NCBI RefSeq assembly: GCF_011387195.1
Contig: NZ_CP046919.1
Location: forward strand, 620,001 to 684,000
Direction: 5' to 3'
Length of the DNA stretch: 64,000 bases
Origin: Streptococcus ruminicola
GTDB lineage: Bacteria > Bacillota > Bacilli > Lactobacillales > Streptococcaceae
The translations under genes and the position numbers were made by a program. The notes beneath the pieces were generated by a model, which saw only the letters and a program-made list of their open reading frames with translations, had not been told where the DNA came from and did no database searches. Shown piece after piece: positions 10,171-18,194 of this stretch. Positions within the stretch are counted from its first letter, which is position 1. Each line of letters opens with the position of its first letter.

Positions 10171-10253
10171 GATAGGGCGCTTGGTGACAGTCCCTATCTA
10201 AAATGTGTACTTTGCAACATTTGTCAGCACGTCTCTGTACACTCTGGAGAGAC
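10171..10253 (-). promoter_or_regulatory. Folded 5' leader of the str operon
   Basis: Three inverted repeats lie in the leader: GATAGGG/CCCTATC (10171-10198, close to the ribosome site), AAATG/CATTT (10201-10222) and GTCTCT/AGAGAC (10231-10253). This could be an autogenous ribosomal-protein control element. That is an inference. Confidence 0.5.
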
Positions 10254-10277
10254 CAAAAGTAAAAAGTACCGTTCATA

Positions 10278-10306
10278 ATAATACCATAAGACTGGCAACA
10301 TGTCAA
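10278..10306 (-). promoter_or_regulatory. str operon promoter
   Basis: TTGACA (10301-10306) and TATTAT (10278-10283) on the minus strand, 17 bp apart, with TGG extending the -10. Confidence 0.9.
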
Positions 10307-10353
10307 CTGATTTTGCTTGTTTTTCCTGTTTTGAAACATTATTTTCAGTGATA

Positions 10354-10378
10354 CAAAAAAAGAGGCAATCGCCTCTTT
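10354..10378 (-). terminator. purR terminator
   Basis: An AAAGAGGC/GCCTCTTT stem with a 4-base loop and a T7 tail on the minus strand, immediately after purR. Confidence 0.9.
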
Positions 10379-10382
10379 CTGA

Positions 10383-11198
10383 TTATTTGTCAAAGATATT
10401 ACCAAGTTCTACTTTAACGTGGTTATTTTTAACGTCAATTTCTGAAACTTTTAGCAATGATTTGTAGTTCATGCGGTCACGTTTTTCTTGTGCATTTTCA
10501 GCAAAGACAGCAACACCAACTAATGTACTATCAAATTCTGTCAAAAGGCTAACCATACCAGAAATTGTACCACCACCTTTAAGGAAATCATCGACAATCA
10601 ATACTCGGCTATTTGGTTTCAAGCTACGTTTTGACAAGAACATCTTTTCAATACGATCACTTGATCCGCTTGCGTAATTGACTGAAACCGTAGAACCTTC
10701 AGTGATTTTAAGATCTCGGCGAACAATAACAAAAGGTACATTTAAAATATTAGCTACAGCATTAGCTAATGGCACACCTTTTGTGGCAACTGTCATAACA
10801 GCATCAATCTTGTGTCCTTTAAAGGCATTAGCAATAATACGCCCTACACTTTGTAGAATACGTGGGGTACTTAGCAAGTCTGATAAATAAATATAACCAC
10901 CTGGGAGGATACGATTACTTTCTGACATACTATCACGTAAGTCTTCAATAACCGCTCTCGCTTCTTCTTCAGAGATTCCTGGTGTAAAAATGACACCTCC
11001 ACTTGCCCCTGTGACTGTTTCAATTTCGCCAATTCCAGATTCTTCAAAAGCTTTTTTGATGATGGCGATATCTTCAGAAATCGAAGATTTTGCTGCTTCA
11101 TATTTTTCAGCAAAAGTGTTTAAACTTGTCAACTTATAAGGGTTGTTAATCAAATAGTTGGAGATGACAACCATGCGTTCACTACGTCGTAATTTCAT
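10383..11198 (-). CDS. purR: Purine operon regulator PurR
   Basis: PRPP-responsive DNA-binding regulator of purine genes. The 271 residues comprise an N-terminal winged helix (about 1-75, MKLRRSERMVVI at the start) and a C-terminal phosphoribosyltransferase-like domain with the PRPP motif VLIVDDFLKGGGT near residue 200. It has no PRTase activity in known homologues. It lies alone between the str promoter and a divergent lipoprotein remnant. PurBox-like sequence overlaps its promoter, so it probably regulates itself. Confidence 0.97.
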   Translation of the reverse strand: MKLRRSERMVVISNYLINNPYKLTSLNTFAEKYEAAKSSISEDIAIIKKAFEESGIGEIETVTGASGGVIFTPGISEEEARAVIEDLRDSMSESNRILPGGYIYLSDLLSTPRILQSVGRIIANAFKGHKIDAVMTVATKGVPLANAVANILNVPFVIVRRDLKITEGSTVSVNYASGSSDRIEKMFLSKRSLKPNSRVLIVDDFLKGGGTISGMVSLLTEFDSTLVGVAVFAENAQEKRDRMNYKSLLKVSEIDVKNNHVKVELGNIFDK

Positions 11199-11229
11199 AA
11201 TTTCTCCATTTTTAGTATCTGTTTTTGTT

Positions 11230-11286
11230 ATTATAACATAAGAAGACGAAAAAAACGAACATTTTAATAAAAAATGTACGTTTTTT
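11230..11286 (-). promoter_or_regulatory. purR promoter with PurBox-like inverted repeat
   Basis: TATAAT on the minus strand is at 11230-11235. Two arms, AAAAACGAACATTTT and AAAATGTACGTTTTTT, form an imperfect inverted repeat (about 11251-11286) that covers the -35 position. The CGAAC core resembles known PurBoxes. Confidence 0.6.
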
Positions 11287-11600
11287 ATGTTTTTTCCTAA
11301 TGTAAAGGGATTCTTGAGAGCGTAATATTAAAATGTTGTGTTATTTAACGCACTTTATAACTTTAATAAACTCTCTTAAAATGTGGAAAAAAGCTATCAT
11401 AGAAACATAGTAAGCGCTATCCTTTGACAGTAAAAAATCTTCAATAATATAACATCAGCGAGAAGAGACAGCTATAAATGATAAACCATAGATGATAAAG
11501 CAATTGATAATCTCGATTTGATACCGTAAAGTGAAATAATATTGTTTCTTGTTTAATTAATGGTCCTTAGTCTATTTGCACAACGATGCAATCAATGAAA
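11287..11600. other. AT-rich intergenic stretch, no gene seen
   Basis: About 310 bases between the purR control region and the lipoprotein remnant. I see no ORF with a ribosome site, no tRNA and no strong hairpin. It must hold the promoter for the rightward remnant, but no convincing -35/-10 pair stands out. Confidence 0.5.
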
Positions 11601-11615
11601 AACGGAGGTCTAATT

Positions 11616-12010
11616 ATGGAAAAAACTGTTCAAATCAGCTGGTTTGATGCTAGCAACGATTTTTAGGAGCTTGTCGAGCGCAAAATAACGCTACTGCTTC
11701 AAATCAAACCGAAACAACTAGCTCTAGTTATTCTAGCTCAGACATTTTTAATGTAGCACCTCAACTTTTTTTGGATGGAACTTATGTTTTAGAAAGATTT
11801 GATGAAGTTAAAACTTTAACCATCAAGGATGGAACTGACCAACTAGAAACTAAGAAATACGACGAAAAAATTGATATTGATTCAGTAAAAGTCAATGTTG
11901 ACAAACAGATTATCCTAATCGGTGATGATATGAAAACCTATCAATTAGACGGTAATCAACTTACTTTGACTGAAGGTGATGGAAGCCAAGATATCTATAC
12001 GAAGCAATAA
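11616..12010 (+). pseudogene. Frameshifted small lipoprotein gene
   Basis: A GGAGG ribosome site precedes ATG at 11616, but that frame stops after 16 codons. Reading one base later gives KKLFKSAGLMLATI, and one more base later gives LGACRAQNNATASNQ and on to the stop at 12010. Joined, these make a classic lipoprotein signal peptide with lipobox LGAC and a roughly 110-residue acidic exported domain (YVLERFDEVKTLTIKDG etc.). Two +1 changes, one after ATG beside an A6 run and one in a T5 run, explain it. Either the gene is dead or both are sequencing errors in homopolymers. Function unknown. Confidence 0.75.
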
Positions 12011-12033
12011 ATAATACAACTGTGCATCATTCA

Positions 12034-12060
12034 AAGGTATCCGTCTGGATACCTTTTTTA
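12034..12060 (+). terminator. Terminator of the lipoprotein remnant
   Basis: AAGGTATCC/GGATACCTT stem with a 4-base loop and T-rich tail on the plus strand. Confidence 0.85.
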
Positions 12061-12063
12061 TAT

Positions 12064-12086
12064 TAAAAAACCGTGGGCGAACCACG
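12064..12086 (-). terminator. yhaM operon terminator
   Basis: CGTGG/CCACG stem (12072-12086) with TTTTTTAAT following on the minus strand, after the yhaM stop. Confidence 0.7.
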
Positions 12087-12110
12087 ATTAGAATTTCTTA
12101 AATCGATTAA

Positions 12111-13049
12111 TTATAGCTTTGGTTTATAGAAAGAACGGTTGTCCATAGCAAAGATACGATTTGTCATTTCACCTTCATCGATACGGCTTAGGGCCGTTGT
12201 CATCATCATCATTTCAGCATCGATATTATCAATCATGTGAATAATTTCTGCTTCCATGACACGTGGACGGACTGGACTACCGTATTCCAGTAAACCATGG
12301 TGACTTAAAACAACGTGTCGAAGAATGATAACATCTTCTTTCGTATCATCGATATTTAACTCTGTCAGAACTTTTGTAATTTCTTCATCAATCAAAGCAA
12401 TGTGACCGATTAGATTACCACGAACTGTATACTCTGTATTGTCTGGCCCTGTCAATTCAATAACTTTAGCCAAGTCATGAAGCATAATACCAGCGTAAAG
12501 CAAACTCTTATTAAGCTGCGGATAAACATTACCAATTGCATCTGCCAAACGAACCATAGTTGCTGTATGGTAGGCTAGACCTGATTCAAAAGCATGGTGG
12601 TTGGTTTTAGCAGCTGGATATGTAAAGAATTCTTTGTCGTATTTGCGATAAAGTGCACGGACCACACGTTGCCAAACCGCATTTTCAATTTTAAACATCA
12701 TCTGTTCAAGATATTCTTTAACATCAAGCACATCAACAGGTGATTTTTCTTTGAAATCACGTGGGTCATTTGGCTCACCTTCTCGTGTATTACGTAGCGT
12801 AATTTGGTTCACTTGAGGTGTGCCGTTATAGACCTCACGACGTCCCTTCATATAAATAACTTTACCTGCAGTGTATTCTTCAACGTTATAAGGCTGAGCA
12901 TCCCAAAGATTTCCTGAGATTTCACCACTATCATCTTGGAAGGTGAAGGCGATGTAATCTTTACCAGCTCTTGTCTTACGAAGTTCTGCAGATTTTATCA
13001 AGTAGAACCCTTCAAAGAGTTCATCTTTTTTCATTTGACTAATTTTCAT
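12111..13049 (-). CDS. yhaM: 3'-5' exoribonuclease YhaM/Cbf1
   Basis: RNA 3'-end trimming nuclease of Gram-positives. The 312 residues have an OB-fold nucleic-acid-binding domain (about 15-110) followed by an HD domain (about 155-290) with H-HAFESGLAYHT and HDLAK metal ligands. The start overlaps the rmuC end by 11 bases, so they are co-translated. It is the last gene of rsgA-rpe-thiN-rmuC-yhaM, the same order as in pneumococcus. Confidence 0.93.
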   Translation of the reverse strand: MKISQMKKDELFEGFYLIKSAELRKTRAGKDYIAFTFQDDSGEISGNLWDAQPYNVEEYTAGKVIYMKGRREVYNGTPQVNQITLRNTREGEPNDPRDFKEKSPVDVLDVKEYLEQMMFKIENAVWQRVVRALYRKYDKEFFTYPAAKTNHHAFESGLAYHTATMVRLADAIGNVYPQLNKSLLYAGIMLHDLAKVIELTGPDNTEYTVRGNLIGHIALIDEEITKVLTELNIDDTKEDVIILRHVVLSHHGLLEYGSPVRPRVMEAEIIHMIDNIDAEMMMMTTALSRIDEGEMTNRIFAMDNRSFYKPKL

Positions 13050-14313
13050 GATTGTCCTCTTCTTCTAATGGTGGGAGGTTAAGCAAGCTTTTCGTTGCTT
13101 GATCTTGGTAAGATTCTACTGTATTCAACGCACGGATAATTGCATTTGTTCGTGTGGAAATCAGGCTATCCAAGGTATTATTTGCAGTGTTAATTTGTTT
13201 TTGAGCTTTAACAAGCATGTTGCCAAATTTCTCAAATTCCACCTTAACATTCCCTAGAATCTTGCTGATATCGTTCGCATTTTTCTGAATATTAAGAGTT
13301 TTGAATCCGACAGCAAGCGAATTTAATAGAGCTGATAGCGTTGATGGACCTGCCACAACAATATTCTCATCACGTCGCAAGCTATCAAAGAAGCTAGCAT
13401 TACGAACCACTTCTGAATACAAGCCTTCTGTCGGTAAAAACATGATACCGAAATTAGTTGTCTCAGGTGGATTTAAGTATTTTTTATTGATATCTTTAGC
13501 AAAGCGTTTGATACTATTTAGAAGTGACTTACGATAAAGTTCAACTTGTTCCTTATCACCACTTTCATAAGCATCTTCTAAACGATAATAATCTTCCAAC
13601 GGGAATTTTGAATCGATTGGCAAATAAACATAGCCATCATCTTCAACTCCTGGGAGTTTGATGGCATATTCCACGCGTTCGCTTGAGCCAGAAACGGTCG
13701 GAACTTCACGTTCGTACTGACTTGGCGTCATGATATCTTCGATAATTTGCCCTAATTGCAATTCACCGAGAATACCACGCGTTTTCGTATTAGAAAGCAC
13801 TTTGTTCAAGGTACCAACATCCTGAGCGACTGTTTTCATCTCACCCAAACCTTGATTAACAGATTCTAATTGTTTTGAAACTGTCTCAAATGAGGCTTTC
13901 AAACGATTCTGCAAAGTCTGCTCTAGCTTTTCTTCAACGGTCTGACGCATTTCTTCTAAGCGTTTTTCATTAGATGCTTGCATTTCTTTGACAGAATTTG
14001 TCAAATTACGATTAATGATTTCTAGGCGTTGGTCAGAGCGGTCGCGGTTCTCACTTAGACTTTTATGAAGAACATCGCGGATATCATTTAATTGTGTGTA
14101 TAAATCATTTTGCAGACGATTAAGCTGATTATTCAAAGCCAAGACCTGATCTTTTTGAGCTAAATCAAGTTGATAAGAGACTTGGTCAGATAAATTATCT
14201 GCATTATCGTCCATTTTTTGTGATAAATCATCAGTTAGCTTTGCGATTTTTGATAAAAGGTATACCAACAAAGCAACTCCGATGACTCCTAACAATAAAG
14301 TTATTACTAACAT
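13039..14313 (-). CDS. rmuC: DNA recombination protein RmuC
   Basis: The family limits inversions between short repeats and has a predicted nuclease fold. The 424 residues show an N-terminal membrane anchor (1-22), a long coiled coil (about 30-170, rich in Q, L, N, E), then the conserved core GILGELQLGQIIEDIM and YLPIDSKFPLEDY near 240. The ATG comes one base after the thiN stop. Biochemical activity is inferred from the family. Confidence 0.93.
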   Translation of the reverse strand: MLVITLLLGVIGVALLVYLLSKIAKLTDDLSQKMDDNADNLSDQVSYQLDLAQKDQVLALNNQLNRLQNDLYTQLNDIRDVLHKSLSENRDRSDQRLEIINRNLTNSVKEMQASNEKRLEEMRQTVEEKLEQTLQNRLKASFETVSKQLESVNQGLGEMKTVAQDVGTLNKVLSNTKTRGILGELQLGQIIEDIMTPSQYEREVPTVSGSSERVEYAIKLPGVEDDGYVYLPIDSKFPLEDYYRLEDAYESGDKEQVELYRKSLLNSIKRFAKDINKKYLNPPETTNFGIMFLPTEGLYSEVVRNASFFDSLRRDENIVVAGPSTLSALLNSLAVGFKTLNIQKNANDISKILGNVKVEFEKFGNMLVKAQKQINTANNTLDSLISTRTNAIIRALNTVESYQDQATKSLLNLPPLEEEDNHEN

Positions 14314-14314
14314 A

Positions 14315-14947
14315 TTACCTATCCTTACTCTGAATAACGATAAGATAACCCGATGCTAAGGTAACTGTAATAGGCTGCTGGTCTAGAAATTCGTTGCTAG
14401 AATAAATTTTCTTTTTGAAAAAATTTTTAGCATTCAAATTATATTTAGCTCCTTCAATGGTTAAATCCGAATCCCCATCAGCCATGAAAGACACATAGGT
14501 CATTTCGGCTTCTGGCAAAACTTGGCAAGTCCCCGCTGGATAAAACTGAATGCTGTTTTGCTTGTCTCGCAAAGTTATCTGACGCATAAATGGTGCTAAA
14601 TCAGGATCCCCAGGCAAGAAGAGATTGGACATCATATGATCAATTCGACCACCAAAAGCTCCGAAAATAGTCACTTGGGCTTTCGGATACTGCTCAAAAA
14701 CAGTTTTTAGAGCTAGTTCTGTGTCAGTGTCATCCTTTTCAGGATTAGCTTTTATAAAAACACCTGCCTCATGCTGAATCCCTTGCAGTTCATCTTGACT
14801 AACTGAGTCAAAATCACCAACTGCAATATCCAGCGGGAGCTTATTTTCTAATAAAAACAAACTGCCTCGATCCACACCAACAAAGACATCAAAACCAGTG
14901 GAAAAATCTGATAATTGACCACCAGCAAATACAGCTACCTTAGTCAT
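14315..14947 (-). CDS. thiN: Thiamine diphosphokinase
   Basis: Converts thiamine plus ATP to thiamine diphosphate. The 210 residues contain GVDRGSLFLL, GDFDSVS and KDDTDTELAL, the catalytic and metal-binding motifs of the ThiN/TPK fold, and FGAFGGRIDHMMSN. The start overlaps the rpe end by 8 bases. It shares an operon with rsgA and rpe, as in other streptococci. Confidence 0.94.
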   Translation of the reverse strand: MTKVAVFAGGQLSDFSTGFDVFVGVDRGSLFLLENKLPLDIAVGDFDSVSQDELQGIQHEAGVFIKANPEKDDTDTELALKTVFEQYPKAQVTIFGAFGGRIDHMMSNLFLPGDPDLAPFMRQITLRDKQNSIQFYPAGTCQVLPEAEMTYVSFMADGDSDLTIEGAKYNLNAKNFFKKKIYSSNEFLDQQPITVTLASGYLIVIQSKDR

Positions 14948-15602
14948 CTAAAGCCACGCGCAATGTTTCTACTTGTGCAGTCAAATCGCTTGCTTTAAAG
15001 AGATATGATCCTGCAACAAAGACGTTAGCTCCGGCTTGATAGCATGCTTTAATAGTCTTGTTATCTACACCACCGTCAACTTCAATATCAAAATCGTAAC
15101 CTTTTTCGTCACGAATTTTAGCAACTTTTTGAACCTTTTCAAGCATTTCAGGAATGAAAGCTTGACCACCAAATCCTGGGTTAACTGTCATGATAAGCAC
15201 TTGGTCAACCAAGCTCAAAACAGGTTCAATAGCTGAAACAGGTGTTCCTGGGTTGATAACAACACCAGCTTTCATGCCAGCTTTTTTAATTTTTTGAAGG
15301 GCACCATGAATGTGAAGGGTTGATTCTGCATGAATTGTCATGATATCAGCACCAGCTTGTGCAAAAGCATCAACAAAGCGTTCGGGATTGACAACCATCA
15401 AGTGGCAATCAAAAACAAGTTTACTGTGTTTACGCATGCTAGCCACAACATCTGCACCAAAAGTAATGTTAGGTACAAATTGGCCATCCATAATATCGAT
15501 GTGCACATATTCAGCACTTGTTTCTTCAATACGTTTTAATTCTGAAGCAAAGTTAGCATAATCAGCAGCTAAAATTGATGGAGCGATTTTATTGTTTGAC
15601 AT
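14940..15602 (-). CDS. rpe: Ribulose-phosphate 3-epimerase
   Basis: Interconverts ribulose-5-phosphate and xylulose-5-phosphate in the pentose phosphate pathway. The 220-residue TIM barrel has the metal and substrate motifs HIDIMDGQFVPNITFG, MTVNPGFGGQAF and DIEVDGG. It starts 6 bases after the rsgA stop. Confidence 0.97.
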   Translation of the reverse strand: MSNNKIAPSILAADYANFASELKRIEETSAEYVHIDIMDGQFVPNITFGADVVASMRKHSKLVFDCHLMVVNPERFVDAFAQAGADIMTIHAESTLHIHGALQKIKKAGMKAGVVINPGTPVSAIEPVLSLVDQVLIMTVNPGFGGQAFIPEMLEKVQKVAKIRDEKGYDFDIEVDGGVDNKTIKACYQAGANVFVAGSYLFKASDLTAQVETLRVALDD

Positions 15603-15608
15603 AAGTAC

Positions 15609-16481
15609 CTACTTTCTTTTTACAACTTTCTTATATGTTTCGCGACGATTCTCAATTTCACTGAGAAATTGAAGATAGTTATCATAACGTGACTGCCAAA
15701 GTTCTCCAGACTCAACGGCGTCTTTGACCGCACACGATGGTTCATGAGTATGCGTACATGAACGGAATTTACACAAACGACTTAAACGACGGAGCTCTGG
15801 AAAAGCTTTGTTCAGGTCTTCTGCATTAGTTATTTCGTAATCCAGTGATGAAAATCCTGGCGTGTCAGCGATTTTACCACCGTTGACATTATAAAAACTA
15901 ACAGCTCGTGTCGTGTGTCGACCACGCCCAAGACTATCTGAAATTTCACCTGTTTCTAGTTTCAAATCAGGAGCAATCTTGTTTAGCAATGTTGATTTTC
16001 CAACACCTGTCTGTCCCATAAAGACGGTTACTTTGTCCGTCAAGAGCGGAAGCAATTCGTCTAAAGATGTGCAAAATTGATAACCAATTTCTTGGTATTG
16101 TTTTTGAATCGCTGCAATCTCATCAGGACTTGTCAATAAATCCATTTTTGAAATATAAACAATTGGTTCAATCGCCTTATGCTCTAATAAAACCAAGAAA
16201 CGATCTAACAAATTAGCATTAAAATCAGGCTCCTTAGCTGACATGATGACCACCGCTTGGTCGATGTTGACAATTGGTGGGCGAACAAGACTGTTTTTTC
16301 TGTCATGAATTGCTAAAATATAACCTTCTGAATGGTCTTCTGCTGAAAAATCAACAAAATCACCGACGTAAGGTGTTTGACCTTTTTTTCTAAAATTTCC
16401 ACGCGCACGTGTTTGATAAACAACTCCATCAGATTCTACATAATAGAAACCTGCTAGAGACTTGATAATTCTACCTTGCAA
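15609..16481 (-). CDS. rsgA: Ribosome small-subunit-dependent GTPase A
   Basis: Late 30S maturation GTPase. The 290 residues comprise an OB fold (about 1-65), a circularly permuted GTPase (G4 ISKMDLL, then P-loop [13 protein letters not shown] near 167, then DTPGFSSLD) and a C-terminal zinc knuckle with [14 protein letters not shown]. The start is TTG, with AAGGAAA 5 bases upstream and no in-frame ATG nearby. It heads the five-gene operon. Its usual upstream partner ksgA now lies some 18 kb away across the bacteriocin island. Confidence 0.96.
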   Translation of the reverse strand: MQGRIIKSLAGFYYVESDGVVYQTRARGNFRKKGQTPYVGDFVDFSAEDHSEGYILAIHDRKNSLVRPPIVNIDQAVVIMSAKEPDFNANLLDRFLVLLEHKAIEPIVYISKMDLLTSPDEIAAIQKQYQEIGYQFCTSLDELLPLLTDKVTVFMGQTGVGKSTLLNKIAPDLKLETGEISDSLGRGRHTTRAVSFYNVNGGKIADTPGFSSLDYEITNAEDLNKAFPELRRLSRLCKFRSCTHTHEPSCAVKDAVESGELWQSRYDNYLQFLSEIENRRETYKKVVKRK

Positions 16482-16566
16482 ATGTATTTCCTTTTTTTGA
16501 TTGATAGTCCCATTATAGCAAAAAATGGGCGTTTATTCAGTAATCAAGCCAAAAGATTTCACTTGA

Positions 16567-16595
16567 TTGGCTTTTTTACTCCAAAGGAGTATAAT
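16567..16595 (+). promoter_or_regulatory. tRNA-Ser promoter
   Basis: TTGGCT (16567-16572) and a perfect TATAAT (16590-16595), 17 bp apart on the plus strand. Confidence 0.75.
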
Positions 16596-16668
16596 GGCAT
16601 TGTCTTTTAGAAATAGTGATTTAGCTAGTGTTTTTGATTAAGCACACTTCACATCACTATTAAAGTTT

Positions 16669-16757
16669 GGAAAGGTGGCCCAGCTTGGTACGGCACCAGA
16701 CTCGAAATCTGGCAAGTGGAATCCTTTCACACGCGGGTTCAAATCCCGTCCTTTCCT
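16669..16757 (+). tRNA. tRNA-Ser (anticodon CGA)
   Basis: The acceptor stem GGAAAGG/CCTTTCC, the anticodon stem-loop CCAGA-CTCGAAA-TCTGG giving anticodon CGA, a long class II variable arm and a T arm CGGG-TTCAAAT-CCCG are all visible. No CCA is encoded, and the discriminator base reads T where serine tRNAs usually have G. It sits exactly at the edge of the bacteriocin island. Confidence 0.88.
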
Positions 16758-16768
16758 TTTTAAAGCAC

Positions 16769-16797
16769 AAAACGCCAACTAACAAGCTGGCGTTTTT
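16769..16797 (+). terminator. Terminator shared by tRNA-Ser and regulator 1
   Basis: AAAACGCCA/TGGCGTTTT stem with a 10-base loop and T7 on the plus strand. The A run on the other side lets it also serve the leftward regulator gene ending at 16800. Confidence 0.8.
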
Positions 16798-16799
16798 TT

Positions 16800-17534
16800 C
16801 TATTTCAGATTTTCCATTTTTGACCTTAAGTCTTTGATATATTTTCTAGAAACATAACAGGCTTTATCATCGTCAAAATAAACCAAACCTTCTTTTTTAT
16901 CTAACCTAACAATATTATTTAAGTTAATCAGATATGATTTATGACATCTAAATAATTTCTGATTAGCTTGCATCACTTCTTTGATTGAACCATAAAAGTG
17001 ACGTTGCCCAGTTTTTGTAATCAACTTCAGGCGATGACTTTCTGCGGTTTCAAAATAAAGGATATCTTCCAAGGGAATGCGGATTTTCGTTTTGTTATTT
17101 TCAAAAACAAATATTTCCTTAGGAATGTTAAAACCTTGGTCCTCAAAGACCTTTTGCAAGCATTTTTTTAAGTTATCTTTTATCGCATCATCTTTATCTG
17201 TTTTATCAATAAAATCAAGTGCACTAACTTGCGCTCGATAAGTTAATAACATGAATTCAGAGTGAGTCGTCACAAAAACAATTGTCGCTGTGCGTGATTT
17301 TTCCCTTATCGCCTTAGCCACTTCAATTCCTTTGGTATTATCTCCATGAATATCAATATCCAGGAAAAAAATTTGAGGAAAAGACTCCTCAACTAGGTTA
17401 GTTAAACAATCAGGTTCACTAAATAAATCAAAATGACGAGTTTCCCACTGATTTGTCTCGAGTAAATCTCCAATCATTTTTTCAATACGGAACTGCTGAT
17501 TTACATTATCTTCTAATACATAGATATCAATCAT
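16800..17534 (-). CDS. LytTR-family response regulator 1 (ComE/BlpR-like)
   Basis: A DNA-binding regulator of peptide quorum sensing. The 244 residues have a receiver domain (about 1-125, IYVLEDN at the start, phospho-acceptor in FFLDIDIHG near residue 58, KT-like pair later) and a C-terminal LytTR domain (about 145-240, IRIPLEDILYFETAESHRLKL, RCHKSYLINLNNI). It has a GGGAGA ribosome site. It lies downstream of three kinase paralogues, from which a 660-base gap with a putative RNA gene divides it. Which kinase phosphorylates it is not visible. Class B operators are its likely targets (inference). Confidence 0.9.
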   Translation of the reverse strand: MIDIYVLEDNVNQQFRIEKMIGDLLETNQWETRHFDLFSEPDCLTNLVEESFPQIFFLDIDIHGDNTKGIEVAKAIREKSRTATIVFVTTHSEFMLLTYRAQVSALDFIDKTDKDDAIKDNLKKCLQKVFEDQGFNIPKEIFVFENNKTKIRIPLEDILYFETAESHRLKLITKTGQRHFYGSIKEVMQANQKLFRCHKSYLINLNNIVRLDKKEGLVYFDDDKACYVSRKYIKDLRSKMENLK

Positions 17535-17584
17535 TGTTTTCTCCCTTAAACAATAACATCATTGATCATCTATTATTGTAACAT

Positions 17585-17612
17585 ATAAAAAATCCCTATC
17601 GACCGACAGGGA
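17585..17612 (-). terminator. Terminator of the class B-driven transcript
   Basis: Stem TCCCTGTCG/CGATAGGGA with one mismatch (17593-17612), then TTTTTT on the minus strand. No ORF precedes it, yet it is a strong terminator. Confidence 0.85.
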
Positions 17613-18096
17613 CTAAAAAACTATTAGTTGCAAACAAAAACGTCTTATCTTCTAAAATCAACACTCATGACTCGATGTGTAGAAAGGGTTGGTGTGCGGT
17701 CGATGAAGGATACTAGTGCTCCGCTCGTCTTGCTCTCTACAATCTCATCAAACTATTCCCTTTTAATATCAAGTAGTTCTTTTTATGGATGGATTTTTCT
17801 CCCAGAAAAACACTAATACTAGCGCATAAATCACCTTTATCTTCCCCAGAAATGATTTTAAAAGTATTGTAAGTATTCTCTGAAAAAACAGATGTCAAAA
17901 GTTAAACTAATACTTGACAATAATGTTAGCTATTATTTCCCCCTAATCTCCAATAATAACTAACCTGAAATAGCAGGGTGATTGATCAATAAAACTCTTA
18001 AGATTTCTAAACTCATTTGCCACTAACCCAAAAAGCAAAAGCGATAAGAAATCTAATCTATCAATGCTCCAACTAAGAAGTTATCCTCTGATAACC
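17585..18096 (-). ncRNA. Candidate quorum-sensing-controlled RNA, about 0.5 kb
   Basis: This stretch has a LytTR operator and -10 box at its upstream end (18103-18165) and a strong terminator at its downstream end, both on the minus strand. Between them the minus strand has only very short ORFs, for example an 18-codon one starting MSLEILRVLLINHPAISG (from about 18012) with a weak ribosome site. A GC-richer block at about 17690-17745 stands out in AT-rich surroundings. I read it as a non-coding RNA or a decayed peptide gene. The ends are predicted, not measured. A second start (TTGACA near 17895) inside it is possible. Confidence 0.5.
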
Positions 18097-18102
18097 ATGT
18101 CT

Positions 18103-18165
18103 ATCATACCTTTTTTTCGTGCCAATTTGACGCCCAATTCCTAAAAGGACAAAAAACATTCCTAA
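18103..18165 (-). promoter_or_regulatory. Class B LytTR operator and promoter (site B2)
   Basis: On the minus strand, TTAGGAATG (18157-18165) and TTAGGAATT (18136-18144) are direct repeats 21 bp apart. TATGAT (18103-18108) follows after exactly 27 bp, the same geometry as upstream of the pheromone gene. Confidence 0.75.
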
Positions 18166-18194
18166 GAGGACAAAAATTAGCTTTTTAGGAATAA

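Noticed and set aside
17628..17816. 62-residue rightward ORF in the kinase-regulator gap
   Set aside because: No ribosome site or promoter on the plus strand and no family resemblance. The regulatory signals there point leftward.
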